Origin: Alteromonas sp. CI.11.F.A3 | GTDB taxonomy: Bacteria > Pseudomonadota > Gammaproteobacteria > Enterobacterales > Alteromonadaceae | NCBI RefSeq assembly: GCF_032925565.1 | Contig: NZ_CP136708.1 | Span: 2,356,001-2,420,000, forward strand | DNA length: 64,000 bases | Direction of reading: 5' to 3' | Shown here: positions 42,475-52,004 of the stretch, in pieces | How positions within the stretch are numbered: the stretch's first letter is position 1 | How the letters are laid out: the number at the start of each line of letters is the position of its first letter | Position numbers and translations under genes: made by a program | The notes under the pieces: model-generated | Database searches by the model: none | What the model was told of the DNA's origin: nothing | What the model saw: the letters and a program-made list of their open reading frames with translations, nothing else

Positions 42475-45400
42475 ATGTTAAAAATACCACTACCAACGCT
42501 AAAGGTGTGGCGTATTGCAGCACTTATTTTAACGGCACTTTTTGTAGTAGGTTGCGGGGGCTCAGGTGTTGAATCTGGCTCAAACGATTTACTTACCTGT
42601 AATGTACCAAACGTGCCAAATGAAGACGGCACAGCGTGCGTAGCCCCACCACCGATTCAATGTGACGCGCCTACGGTACCAAATGAAACTAATGATGCGT
42701 GTGTGGTTGGCGCCGATCCAAGCTTACCACTACCGGTATTTTTCCCCGCCGACAATCAAGCGGTTTTATACTACAACCGCGCGGCAGTTGATGCTGATAA
42801 TTCAACAAACGACCCCGTGTACGAAGGCTGGCGTTTACATACTTGGAATAACGATGAATGTGACGCTTATGCCGATTCAGATACTGATTGGGCCAATGGA
42901 CGTCAACATACGGGTATCGATCCTAATTATGGTGCGTATTGGGTTTTAGATTTAAAAAATGATTTTGATGATTGCCACAATTTTATCATTCACTTAGGCA
43001 CTGACGATGCAGGTAAAGAGCTAGGCGGTTCTGACTTCCAAGCTTCGCTAGTTCAAGATGATGCTACTTACGTGCGAATGAACTTTACCTTATCGGGAGA
43101 GCCTACTTTATTTGAATACCCAATTATGTCACTTGGGCCACAGCCAGTGGATATAGACGGGTTTGGCGCACATTGGTTAGATGCGAATACGATATTGTGG
43201 GATGTGGCTGATACCGTATCTACGGTGAAGCTTCACTATTCACCGAATGCTGACTTAGAGAGTTCACTGGAAAGTGGAATTAACGGCACGTCAGTAGCGT
43301 TAATGCCTGCCACGTTAGACGAGAGCCAAACTGCTAAAGCAGAAAACCTAGCGGGTCTTCAGGCGTGGGAAGGAGACTGGAGCCTAGAGGATGCTAAAAC
43401 GGTTCTGACCACCCAAGCCGTAGTGGGCGGGTATGACAGTGATGGCATACTGGTAGCAGCAACAGGCTTACAAAATGCAAAGGTTATTGATGCTATCTAT
43501 ACCGCGGGTGATGAAGATGCGAATGAAGCTACTTTAGGCGCTGTTTATACTGATACCGGAATTGCTGTGTCGGTATGGGCTCCCACGGCCCAAAATGTAG
43601 ACTTGCTAACTTACAACGATAATAAAACCCTCGCAAATCGCCACACCATGTCACGCGACTCCGTTACAGGCATTTGGCAGTTTGAGGGAGACATGTCGTT
43701 AGATAGACAGCTTTACCGCTATGAAGTGACGGTTTTTCATCCGCAAACAGGGGCAGTAGAAGTACTTGATGTTACTGACCCTTACTCGGTAAGCCTTAGC
43801 ACCAATGGCCGTTTCTCTCGCTTTGTTAACTTAGCAGATGACGATTTAAAACCAGAAGGGTGGGATACTCAGAATATTCCTACGTTAGAAAACCCTGAGG
43901 ATGCCGTTATTTACGAAGGTCATGTTCGTGATTTCAGTATTCGCGATATGTCTACAAGCGAAGCAAATCGTGGTAAATACTTAGCATTTACTGAGCAAAA
44001 CACGGCGCCCGTTTTACACCTACAAAAATTAGTTGAAGCAGGGCTAAATTACTTTCATATACTGCCAGCGAACGATATTGCCACCATTGACGAAGACCCG
44101 ACTAAAACGGTTGGTTTATTTGATACGGTTGCAGACTTATGTCGCCTTAATACCGACGCAGCAGTTTGTGAGGAAGAGAACAGTGCCACACTACTCATTG
44201 ATGTGTACAACAGTTACGACCCATTAGCCGAAGCGGCGAAAGCACAGCAACTCACTAGCGATATGCGTGCTATTGATGGCTTCAACTGGGGCTACGATCC
44301 ACATCATTTTAACGCCCCGGAAGGCAGCTATGCGTCAAGCGCAGAAGGTGTGGAGCGTATTGTTGAAATGCGAGCCATGATTCAAGCGCTACATGAAATG
44401 GGACTTCGCGTTGCTTTAGATGTGGTATACAACCATACCAATGCTTCTGGCGTGTTTGCGAAATCTGTGCTGGACAAGGTAGTACCTGGGTATTTCCATC
44501 GTTATGAAACAGACACCGGAGTTATTGTTCGCGAAACCTGCTGCGATGATACTGAGCCGCGCAACGTAATGATGGAAAAGTTGATGCAAGATTCACTACT
44601 TATGTGGACAGAGCATTACAAATACGACGCTTTTCGATTCGACATTATGAGCCAAGCTTCTAAAGAGACGATGTTGAAATTGCGCAACAGCGTTCAAGCT
44701 TTGGATGAAGATAATTACTTCTACGGTGAGGGCTGGACGCGCATTGACAGAGGTTATGAGCAAGCGAACCAGCTGAATATGGCCGGTACGCAAATAGGCA
44801 CGTACAACGATAGAATTCGTGAAGCGATTCGCCAAGGGAATATCTTTTCACCTGACTCTGACGCGCTACTAAGTGATCAGGACAAGGTTAAAATGAGCAT
44901 GGTAGGTACACTACAAGACTATGTGCTTGAAACGTCTGCTGGCGTAGCGAGCAATACCAGCAACTTAGGTGGCTACGCACTCGATCCCGCCGACATTATT
45001 AATTATGTGTCTAAACATGATAATGAAACTTTATGGGATCAACTGAACTACACCTTGCCGATGGATATTTCGTTGAGTGAGCGCGTGCGTGCACAGAGCG
45101 TTGCTATTGGTATCCCGCTGGTGTCTCAAGGTATTCCATTCTTACAAATGGGAGGGGATTTACTGCGCTCTAAGTCTATGGACAGAAACACCTATGATGC
45201 GGGTGATTGGTTCAACTTCGTTGATTTTACCTATGAAACCAATAACTGGAATGTGGGTTTACCGTTAGCAGAAGACAATGAAGTTCGCTGGGAAGAAATG
45301 GGTGAATTTATTTATAACCCAGAACGAGCAGCAACTATGACCGATATCATGCTTGCGTCGGATGTATTTAACGAGTTGCTTGCCATTCGTATGGAAAGCC

Positions 45401-46818
45401 CGCTATTTCGTTTAACTACCGCAGAGGACATCATTGACCGTATTGGCTTTCATAATATCGGTTCAAACCAGCAAAAAGGCTTAATAGCCATGAGTATTGA
45501 TGATGGTGTTACGGATGATACTGAAAGCCCACGTACCGATCTCGATATGCAAAATGATGCCATCGTCGTACTTGTGAATACGGGGTACGACACGCAATCT
45601 ATAAGTATCAATACCGCAACCGGGTTTTCATTACATGCACGGCAAATGAACTCAAGTGATGAAGCTGTAAGGGGGGCTACGTTTAACGAAGCTGAAGACG
45701 GGAATGGTATATTCACGGTCCCAGCACTGACCATTGCCGTATTTGTGAAGCCGCAATCAGGCGCACAAGGTTATGGTTTGTCGGCGTACGCCACTTCTGG
45801 TGCCCCGGATGTTGTGCCTTATGGTGAAACTACGCCTTACCTTCGTGGCGATATGAACGGTTGGAGCACTGATAATCCATTTATTTATAAAGGTGATGGC
45901 ATTTATGAAGTTGCTGTTGCTCTTGAAGCGAGCACTACTTACGGCTTTAAGTTTGCCTCAGAGGATTGGGAAACGGTTAATTTTGGTGCCGCAGAAGGTG
46001 ATGATGGTGCACTTGTAGACACTGAGCCTAAAATTTTGGCAAGAAGTAATAACAATCTATCATTCACGCCTGCTATTGGTGCTACGTATCTGTTTACCAT
46101 AAACGCCTCGGATTCAGAGTCCCCTGTACTCACTATTGTTAATGAGGAGCCCTATGTTGGAACACCTGTGTATATCAGAGGTGCAGTAAACGATTGGGGA
46201 ACGAATGACGAACTTGTTTATCAAGGGGGGCGTATCTATATGGTGACAATGGATATAGACCCAGGTAGTTATGAATTCAAAGTCGCTTCTGAGGATTGGG
46301 ATACGGTCAATTTCGGCGCATTGAGTGCTGATGATACAGATAGAAATGTGAATGTTGGTCAAACAACTGCCTTGGCGAGAACAAACGATAACTTGCTTCT
46401 GACTATTGAAGACGCTGACCGTTATGTGTTTGTTTTTGATGTAAATGACGAAAGCAATCCCACCATAGGTGTATATAATGAGGCCTATTTCGGTGACACA
46501 GAAGTCTACATACGCGGTGGTATGAACGGATGGGGAACCACTGACCTATTTACCTACCAAGGTGAGGGGGAATACACGGTGGATATTGAACTTAGCGTAG
46601 GAAGTGCAGAGTTCAAAGTGGCATCAGAAGATTGGAATACGGTTAACTTGGGTAACCCTAATGATGCGGCATCTAACCTTGTAACGCCGGATATGCCAAA
46701 AGTGTTGTCATTTAGCAACAATAACCTTGTTATTGACGTCACTGATGCGGGGCTTTACGAATTTAAAGTGTCTGGTCCTAATGGTGAGTCGCCTACACTC
46801 ACCGTGAGCGCTAAATAA
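42475..46818 (+). CDS. Pullulanase-type GH13 lipoprotein with three C-terminal repeat domains
   Basis: Debranching alpha-1,6-glucanase predicted from architecture, 1447 aa. I chose ATG 42475: it has GGAG upstream and gives a lipoprotein signal ending LFVVGC with Cys27. A start at 42385 would add 30 residues before it. Order: short Cys/Pro-rich segments, a CBM41/PUD-like domain (about 75-160), a CBM48-like domain (about 355-450), and the GH13 barrel with DVVYNHT, nucleophile Asp723 (RFDIMS), acid/base Glu752 (YGEGW) and Asp849 (SKHDNE). Three repeats of about 110 aa start near 1120, 1231 and 1343, each with a Y-[LI]-R-G-x-x-N-x-W start and an FK-[FV]-ASEDW-x-TVN core. These are probably starch-binding. 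Likely surface- or outer-membrane-anchored. Confidence 0.9.
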   Translation: MLKIPLPTLKVWRIAALILTALFVVGCGGSGVESGSNDLLTCNVPNVPNEDGTACVAPPPIQCDAPTVPNETNDACVVGADPSLPLPVFFPADNQAVLYYNRAAVDADNSTNDPVYEGWRLHTWNNDECDAYADSDTDWANGRQHTGIDPNYGAYWVLDLKNDFDDCHNFIIHLGTDDAGKELGGSDFQASLVQDDATYVRMNFTLSGEPTLFEYPIMSLGPQPVDIDGFGAHWLDANTILWDVADTVSTVKLHYSPNADLESSLESGINGTSVALMPATLDESQTAKAENLAGLQAWEGDWSLEDAKTVLTTQAVVGGYDSDGILVAATGLQNAKVIDAIYTAGDEDANEATLGAVYTDTGIAVSVWAPTAQNVDLLTYNDNKTLANRHTMSRDSVTGIWQFEGDMSLDRQLYRYEVTVFHPQTGAVEVLDVTDPYSVSLSTNGRFSRFVNLADDDLKPEGWDTQNIPTLENPEDAVIYEGHVRDFSIRDMSTSEANRGKYLAFTEQNTAPVLHLQKLVEAGLNYFHILPANDIATIDEDPTKTVGLFDTVADLCRLNTDAAVCEEENSATLLIDVYNSYDPLAEAAKAQQLTSDMRAIDGFNWGYDPHHFNAPEGSYASSAEGVERIVEMRAMIQALHEMGLRVALDVVYNHTNASGVFAKSVLDKVVPGYFHRYETDTGVIVRETCCDDTEPRNVMMEKLMQDSLLMWTEHYKYDAFRFDIMSQASKETMLKLRNSVQALDEDNYFYGEGWTRIDRGYEQANQLNMAGTQIGTYNDRIREAIRQGNIFSPDSDALLSDQDKVKMSMVGTLQDYVLETSAGVASNTSNLGGYALDPADIINYVSKHDNETLWDQLNYTLPMDISLSERVRAQSVAIGIPLVSQGIPFLQMGGDLLRSKSMDRNTYDAGDWFNFVDFTYETNNWNVGLPLAEDNEVRWEEMGEFIYNPERAATMTDIMLASDVFNELLAIRMESPLFRLTTAEDIIDRIGFHNIGSNQQKGLIAMSIDDGVTDDTESPRTDLDMQNDAIVVLVNTGYDTQSISINTATGFSLHARQMNSSDEAVRGATFNEAEDGNGIFTVPALTIAVFVKPQSGAQGYGLSAYATSGAPDVVPYGETTPYLRGDMNGWSTDNPFIYKGDGIYEVAVALEASTTYGFKFASEDWETVNFGAAEGDDGALVDTEPKILARSNNNLSFTPAIGATYLFTINASDSESPVLTIVNEEPYVGTPVYIRGAVNDWGTNDELVYQGGRIYMVTMDIDPGSYEFKVASEDWDTVNFGALSADDTDRNVNVGQTTALARTNDNLLLTIEDADRYVFVFDVNDESNPTIGVYNEAYFGDTEVYIRGGMNGWGTTDLFTYQGEGEYTVDIELSVGSAEFKVASEDWNTVNLGNPNDAASNLVTPDMPKVLSFSNNNLVIDVTDAGLYEFKVSGPNGESPTLTVSAK

Positions 46819-46842
46819 ACGTTAGCGTTGAATCAAAAAACT

Positions 46843-46870
46843 AAAGCCGTGGATTTTCACGGCTTTTTTT
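46843..46870 (+). terminator. Terminator after the pullulanase gene
   Basis: AAAGCCGTG-GATTTT-CACGGCTTT with a T-run, about 25 bases after the stop. It closes the receptor 2-pullulanase unit. The following 46871-47191 contains no gene; small inverted repeats (GTGCAT/ATGCAC at 47031-47046) are visible but unassigned. Confidence 0.87.
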
Positions 46871-47191
46871 ATTCCTTAAACAGTTTTTTCCCATTAAGCC
46901 AATCAGTTTTTCTCTTACATCTTTCTCGCCTGATTACGGCAAAATTAAAAATTCGCACTATTGGAACATACTTTGCTTTCTTCAACCTAGGTAGTAGATG
47001 AACGCTACACAAAATTGCAACTTAGCAACAGTGCATGTTTATGCACGTTGGCGCTTCAGCAATAGGTGTGGTTAATAATAGGCATTGCTGAGTAACATTG
47101 TTTACCAGAGCTTTTAGATGGCTAGGGGGCTCCAATAGAGGGATTTAATTAAGCAGTAATTTTATATATTGCTATAACGGAGATTGAGACA

Positions 47192-48058
47192 ATGAAATCA
47201 GCTTTAGTGGTAGAAGGTGGTGCGATGCGCGGCGTATTTGCAGCTGGCGTATTGGATAAGTTCATGGAACAAAACCACTATCCGTTCGATTTCGCGATAG
47301 GGGTATCGGCTGGGGCAACCAACCTTTCAACTTACGTTGCTAGAATGCCAGGTCTTAGTAAGACCATTATTACGCAGTATGCCACTAAAAGAGAGTTTTT
47401 TAGCCCAATACGTTTTATCAAAGGTGGGCACATGACTGATGTACATTGGTTATGGCATCACTCTAAAAAGTCTTTAGGTATACCTGCACCAGGTGAAAAA
47501 ACAGCAATGCCATTGTATGTTGGGATCACTAATGTCGAGTCTGGTGAATGTGAATACATACAAGCTACGGAAGAAAATGTTGATGCGTTGATGGTGGCAT
47601 CCTGCGCCATTCCAACAGCGTTTAGAGAACAACCCATAATAGATGGCAACCGCTATGTTGATGGCGGAGTGGCTGATGCTATACCGGCAATAAAAGCTTA
47701 TGAGATGGGGGCACGTGATATAACGGTAGTGCTATCTCAACCTAAGGGGTTTACAAAACCAGCAGTGAAAACAGCGTGGCTTTTAGAAAAAATGTATGGC
47801 GCTCAACCCGCCTTACTAGATAAGATGACGAAAAGATCAAATATTTATAACGAAACATTGAATTTTCTCTTAAATCCGCCGTCTGATTGCAAAATTACTG
47901 TTATAGCGCCTGATGAAGCATTTTGTGTTAAGCGCTTAACGATGGATAAAAAGAAACTACTACGTGGCTACGGACAGGGGAGGCGAATGGCAAGACGAGC
48001 TATTGCGAACTCGAAAGTAGAGCCGAAGACCACGCAAAGTAATAAAACCGTCGCATAA
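47192..48058 (+). CDS. Patatin-like phospholipase family protein
   Basis: Predicted serine lipase/acyl hydrolase, 288 aa. The oxyanion-hole glycine motif GGAMRG is at residues 9-14, the nucleophile elbow GVSAG has Ser39, and the catalytic Asp is Asp157 in DGG. No signal peptide, so probably cytoplasmic. It resembles the RssA/YjjU-like bacterial group in length and in the RYVDGGVADAIP segment. The start has CGGAG upstream. The C-terminal tail is Lys/Arg-rich. It has no link to the neighbouring glucan genes and lacks their operator. Confidence 0.9.
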   Translation: MKSALVVEGGAMRGVFAAGVLDKFMEQNHYPFDFAIGVSAGATNLSTYVARMPGLSKTIITQYATKREFFSPIRFIKGGHMTDVHWLWHHSKKSLGIPAPGEKTAMPLYVGITNVESGECEYIQATEENVDALMVASCAIPTAFREQPIIDGNRYVDGGVADAIPAIKAYEMGARDITVVLSQPKGFTKPAVKTAWLLEKMYGAQPALLDKMTKRSNIYNETLNFLLNPPSDCKITVIAPDEAFCVKRLTMDKKKLLRGYGQGRRMARRAIANSKVEPKTTQSNKTVA

Positions 48059-48125
48059 TTAAACTAAAGTATAACGATAATACGCGATTTCAAACTGACT
48101 AATAAATTAGAATGGCGTGACATAG

Positions 48126-48145
48126 TAGTGGCCAAAGTGCCACTA
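48126..48145 (+). other. Small hairpin after the patatin-like gene
   Basis: TAGTGGC-CAAAGT-GCCACTA, a perfect 7-bp stem followed by TTTAAAC. It may act as a weak terminator; the T-run is short. Confidence 0.35.
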
Positions 48146-48162
48146 TTTAAACATTATTGCGC

Positions 48163-48194
48163 AACAAAATAACAAAATAACAAAATAACAAAAT
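48163..48194. repeat. Octamer tandem repeat AACAAAAT x4
   Basis: Four perfect copies of AACAAAAT followed by a decayed copy, ending 24 bases before the methyltransferase GTG start. Copy-number change would move the promoter relative to the gene. Confidence 0.9.
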
Positions 48195-48217
48195 AACTAA
48201 TAATAAAAAGAGGTCGT

Positions 48218-48733
48218 GTGAGTTCCCTTTCGCTATCAAAGCAAACAGTGAGTATCGGGTTAGTAAACCCGAAAAATCCCGTAAACGTTGCCTCTATCTT
48301 AAGAGCGGCAGGTTGTTACGGTGTATCAAGCGTGTTTTACACCGGATACCGATACCGTATTGCGAAGAACTTTAATGCTGATACGAAGGCTTTCCATAAA
48401 AAGATCCCTACTATCGGCGTTGATGACTTAAAAGAGGTCGTGCCCGAGAATGCAAGTGTAGTAGCCATAGAGCTAGTAGAAGGTGCATTACCTTTACCAG
48501 AATTCAAACATCCCGAAAATGCAATGTACATTTTCGGACCAGAAGATGGCAGTCTAGATAAAAGCGTACTTGAGTGGTGTGACCATGTTGTCTACATACC
48601 TACTTATTCGTGTATGAATCTAGCTGCTACCGCTAACGTCGTACTTTACGACCGTTTAGCAAAATCAGAGTATATCTCAGGTAATAGCCTCATACGTGAG
48701 AGCCGGGATAATAATAATCAATCAAAACTATAA
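48218..48733 (+). CDS. TrmH-family (SPOUT) RNA 2'-O-methyltransferase
   Basis: A 171-aa SPOUT methyltransferase predicted to methylate a ribose 2'-OH of tRNA or rRNA. Conserved segments are IGLVNPKNPVNVASILRAA near the N-terminus (motif 1 with the catalytic Arg), FGPEDGSL (motif 2) and IPTYSCMNLAATANVVLYDR (motif 3, knot and SAM site). It starts at GTG 48218 with AAGAGG upstream. It is not TrmL, whose N-terminus differs; the target RNA cannot be told. Confidence 0.88.
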   Translation: MSSLSLSKQTVSIGLVNPKNPVNVASILRAAGCYGVSSVFYTGYRYRIAKNFNADTKAFHKKIPTIGVDDLKEVVPENASVVAIELVEGALPLPEFKHPENAMYIFGPEDGSLDKSVLEWCDHVVYIPTYSCMNLAATANVVLYDRLAKSEYISGNSLIRESRDNNNQSKL

Positions 48734-48767
48734 ATCGGTTTGAATCGTTGTATTCGAGAGTGAAATT

Positions 48768-49730
48768 GTGTGTGAGCACAAGGTGAGCTTTTGTCATTCT
48801 TTTCAAACTGGGCCTGCTAAATCTATAGAGGACCAAAAATTGAAAAAACGTGTCGCTACTTCACTAAATAAATTAAAAACAATTCATAGCCATATTTCTT
48901 CTAACTTGAAGAAGTTGAGAAACAAAAGAAAGAAAAAACAGATGGATGAACTATCAAGTTTTTTCTTTAGTCGTTACTCACTTGTGGTCGCACAAAACAA
49001 CGAAGACCGAGAGACATGTTTCAGCACAAGACACAAAGTTTATTGTGAAGAAATGAACTTCGAAAAAGAGCGTTCTACGGGATTAGAAATTGATAGATAT
49101 GATGACTATTCTGTTAATTGTTATATCAAACACTTACCAACAGGGGATTGTGCAGGAACGATTCGTATCATCATGCCTGCTATTCGCAATCAAGCCCTTC
49201 CGCTGGAAGAAAAGTGTATCCATGCCATTGAAGATAAAGCGTTAGTACCCGCTCAACTTGGTAGAACTTCTATTTGTGAAATCTCTCGTTTAGCCATTCC
49301 TAAATCGTTTAGAGTTAGACAGCTTAAAGCTAAAGCGCCGTTCAAACCCTCTGGTAAACAGAAAGTGAGTAAAGCGGAAAGCGTTTTACTGGAACATATT
49401 CCTTATTTATCCTTGGCGCTTTACTTCATAGCTCTGAGTATTTGCGTTGAACAGGAAATGGAATATGCCTATGTATTGATGGAACCTAAATTGGCTCGCC
49501 GATTAAAAATGTTTGGGTTTAATTTTGAACGTTTGGGCGACCCGATTGACTATAATGGCTTACGTGCGGTGTATCGAATCAAGCCTCAATCTATAGAGAA
49601 TGAATTAACGCCAGCGCTACGTAGCTTTTTATTGCGGATTAAAAATGATCTTGCGGGCAGCTTAACTGAAAATATGTTTGGCGCCACTACGAAAGCAGAG
49701 GAAGAGTTTACTGCCAGTAAAGCGGCATAG
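48768..49730 (+). CDS. PEP-CTERM/exosortase system-associated acyltransferase
   Basis: GNAT-fold acyltransferase of the family linked to exosortase systems and distantly related to autoinducer synthases. Up to 320 aa. The conserved core begins at SRYSLVVAQNNEDRETCF, then TRHKVYCEEMNFE, DDYSVNC, CAGTIRIIMP, CEISRLAIPKSFR and a C-terminal FERLGDPIDYNGLRAVY. The start is uncertain: GTG 48768, TTG 48840 (good AGAGGA site) or ATG 48942. The N-terminal extension is very basic. No exosortase, PEP-CTERM protein or acyl carrier gene is in this window, so it is an orphan here. Substrate unknown. Confidence 0.82.
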   Translation: MCEHKVSFCHSFQTGPAKSIEDQKLKKRVATSLNKLKTIHSHISSNLKKLRNKRKKKQMDELSSFFFSRYSLVVAQNNEDRETCFSTRHKVYCEEMNFEKERSTGLEIDRYDDYSVNCYIKHLPTGDCAGTIRIIMPAIRNQALPLEEKCIHAIEDKALVPAQLGRTSICEISRLAIPKSFRVRQLKAKAPFKPSGKQKVSKAESVLLEHIPYLSLALYFIALSICVEQEMEYAYVLMEPKLARRLKMFGFNFERLGDPIDYNGLRAVYRIKPQSIENELTPALRSFLLRIKNDLAGSLTENMFGATTKAEEEFTASKAA

Positions 49731-49842
49731 AAACAGTATTGTATTACGCACTTCTCTTTTTTAAAAACGACTAATAAATTAAAGGACAAATCGAAGAACA
49801 AGGGAAACGGAACAAAGCAATCACATCGTATTAATTTAGTAC

Positions 49843-49856
49843 TGAATACGTATGGA
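49843..49856 (+). promoter_or_regulatory. Putative LacI-family operator, copy 3 (GH13 amylase)
   Basis: TGAATACGTATGGA, one mismatch from the other three copies, same orientation. It ends only 26 bases before the first possible ATG of the amylase. That favours a start further downstream, such as GTG 49919, which has AAAGGT at good spacing. Confidence 0.65.
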
Positions 49857-49882
49857 ATTGTTTTAACATTCCCTTAACGAGT

Positions 49883-51922
49883 ATGCTATTGGCAATTCAA
49901 TGCAAAGGTATGCTTGTAGTGTTAGATAACAAAAAGACAAATCACCTCCACACGGTGAAATGTGCGGCAAAAAATGCGGCACACACTTCTCCTCAACGCG
50001 TAAACAAAAAAGTAAACAAAAGCTCGACGGTTAAGAAACTGACAGTAGTGGCTTTATCACTTGGCCTCCTATCATGCATCGCTTACCCACAGTCAGGAGC
50101 CGATCTCATGAAAAATGAGAACGCGAATCACCCACGAACAGAAATTCCCTCTAATTCTGGCAAGCCCGTGGTATATCAGGTCTTTACTCGATTGTTCGGG
50201 AATACCAATACAACAAATAAACCTTGGGGTACCATCGAAGAAAATGGTGTGGGAAAATTTAGCGATTTTACGCCACAAGCGCTTCAAAGTATCAAAGCCT
50301 TAGGTACCTCTCATATTTGGTATACCGGTGTACCACATCATGCCCTTGCCACTAGCTACCTCAATTTTGGTATTACTGATGATGATCCTGATGTTATAAA
50401 AGGGCGTGCCGGTTCGCCTTATGCAGTTAAAGATTATTACAATGTTAATCCTGATTTAGCAGACAACCCTGCAAATCGATTACATGAATTTGAAGCGCTT
50501 ATCCAGCGCACTCATCAGCACGGTATGAAAGTGGTTGTTGATATAGTGCCTAATCATGTTGCACGCCGTTATCAATCCTTTTCGCCACGCCATAATAACT
50601 TCGGTGCTAACGATGATAAATCGCAAGAGTATGCGCGAGACAATAATTTCTATTACATACCCAAGACACCTTTCGTATTGCCAGAGGGCGTTGCAGATAC
50701 CGTTTTAGGCGGCAAAGCTAATGAAAAAAATCAGCATCAATTGGTTGACGGAAAGTTTGACGAATTTCCGGCTAAATGGACGGGCAATGGCAGTCGAGCA
50801 TCACAGCCTGATATTAATGATTGGTACGAAACCGTTAAAATAAATTACGGTGTAAGACCTGACGGAAGTCATGACTTTCCGGCGTTACCAGAAGCCTATC
50901 GTGAAAAGTCAGCGGCAGAGCATGCCGCTTTTTGGGCTGACAAATCATTACCGGACTCTTGGTACAAATTTAAAGATATTGCCATTTACTGGCTAGATAA
51001 AGGCGTTGATGGTTTTCGGTTCGACATGGCTGAAATGGTGCCCGTTGAATTCTGGTCATTTTTAAATAGTGCCATTAAACAAAGAAACCCGGATGCGTTT
51101 TTGCTAGCGGAAGTTTATCAACCCGATAAATACAGAGACTACATTCAACTAGGTAAGATGGATTATCTCTACGATAAAGTGGGCTTTTATGACACATTGA
51201 AGTCGATAATGAAAGGAGAGGGTAAGGTAAGTGAGTTGGTAAGTGTGCACGATGAAGTTAGCGATATTGCGACCCATATGCTGCACTTTCTCGAGAACCA
51301 CGACGAACAACGTATCGCTAGTCCAGAATTTGCTGGAAGTGCAGAAAAAGGTAAACCTGCGCTCGCCGTTAGCGCACTGATAAGTGCTTCACCAACCCTC
51401 TTGTATTTTGGTCAGGATTTAGGTGAGGACGGCAGTGAAGAAGCGGGGTTTGGCGACCCTAGTCGTACTTCAATTTTTGACTATATTGGTGTGCCCGCAC
51501 ATCAGCGGTTTATGAATGGTGGTAAGTTTGACGCAGGTCAGTCTTCAAGCGAAGAAAAAGCATTACACAATTTCTATAAAGAGATTATGGATATTGCTGC
51601 TACTAATCCTGCTGTAACCGGAAAATATGAAAGCCTTCATGCATTGAATCTCGCCGCAGACGGCACAGCATACACGGAAATGCAATTTGCTTTTATGAGA
51701 GAAAAAAATGAGCATGGTATAGTTGTTATTGCTAACTTTAGTACAGAATCTACTGGGCCTATAACGTTAACCATTCCTATTTCGTCACTGCAAAAAAATA
51801 CCACTGAACTCACTCTTGAGCCTTTACTTTCTCATAAAGGAATAACATTTAATCTCAGTGGTTCGAATTACACAGCGACACTTTCATTAAACGGATTAGA
51901 AACAAGAGTATTCGAATTTTAA
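49883..51922 (+). CDS. GH13 alpha-amylase-family lipoprotein
   Basis: Glycoside hydrolase family 13 enzyme acting on alpha-glucans, up to 679 aa. The start is unsure: ATG 49883, ATG 49910 or GTG 49919. A signal segment KKLTVVALSLGLLSC ends in a lipobox, so the mature protein is probably a lipoprotein. Barrel motifs: VYQVFTRLFG at the start, DIVPNHVAR, nucleophile Asp381 in GFRFDMAEM, acid/base Glu410 in LLAEVYQ, and Asp474 in LENHDEQR (numbered from 49883). A C-terminal beta domain follows. It has its own copy of the putative operator. Whether it is endo- or exo-acting cannot be told. Confidence 0.87.
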   Translation: MLLAIQCKGMLVVLDNKKTNHLHTVKCAAKNAAHTSPQRVNKKVNKSSTVKKLTVVALSLGLLSCIAYPQSGADLMKNENANHPRTEIPSNSGKPVVYQVFTRLFGNTNTTNKPWGTIEENGVGKFSDFTPQALQSIKALGTSHIWYTGVPHHALATSYLNFGITDDDPDVIKGRAGSPYAVKDYYNVNPDLADNPANRLHEFEALIQRTHQHGMKVVVDIVPNHVARRYQSFSPRHNNFGANDDKSQEYARDNNFYYIPKTPFVLPEGVADTVLGGKANEKNQHQLVDGKFDEFPAKWTGNGSRASQPDINDWYETVKINYGVRPDGSHDFPALPEAYREKSAAEHAAFWADKSLPDSWYKFKDIAIYWLDKGVDGFRFDMAEMVPVEFWSFLNSAIKQRNPDAFLLAEVYQPDKYRDYIQLGKMDYLYDKVGFYDTLKSIMKGEGKVSELVSVHDEVSDIATHMLHFLENHDEQRIASPEFAGSAEKGKPALAVSALISASPTLLYFGQDLGEDGSEEAGFGDPSRTSIFDYIGVPAHQRFMNGGKFDAGQSSSEEKALHNFYKEIMDIAATNPAVTGKYESLHALNLAADGTAYTEMQFAFMREKNEHGIVVIANFSTESTGPITLTIPISSLQKNTTELTLEPLLSHKGITFNLSGSNYTATLSLNGLETRVFEF

Positions 51923-52004
51923 CTATTTGTGTGAATTTTGCTTCGATTGCAGAATCAAGACCTTCTATTTATGTTAATTCGCATGGATTCTTACATCCGA
52001 TTCG

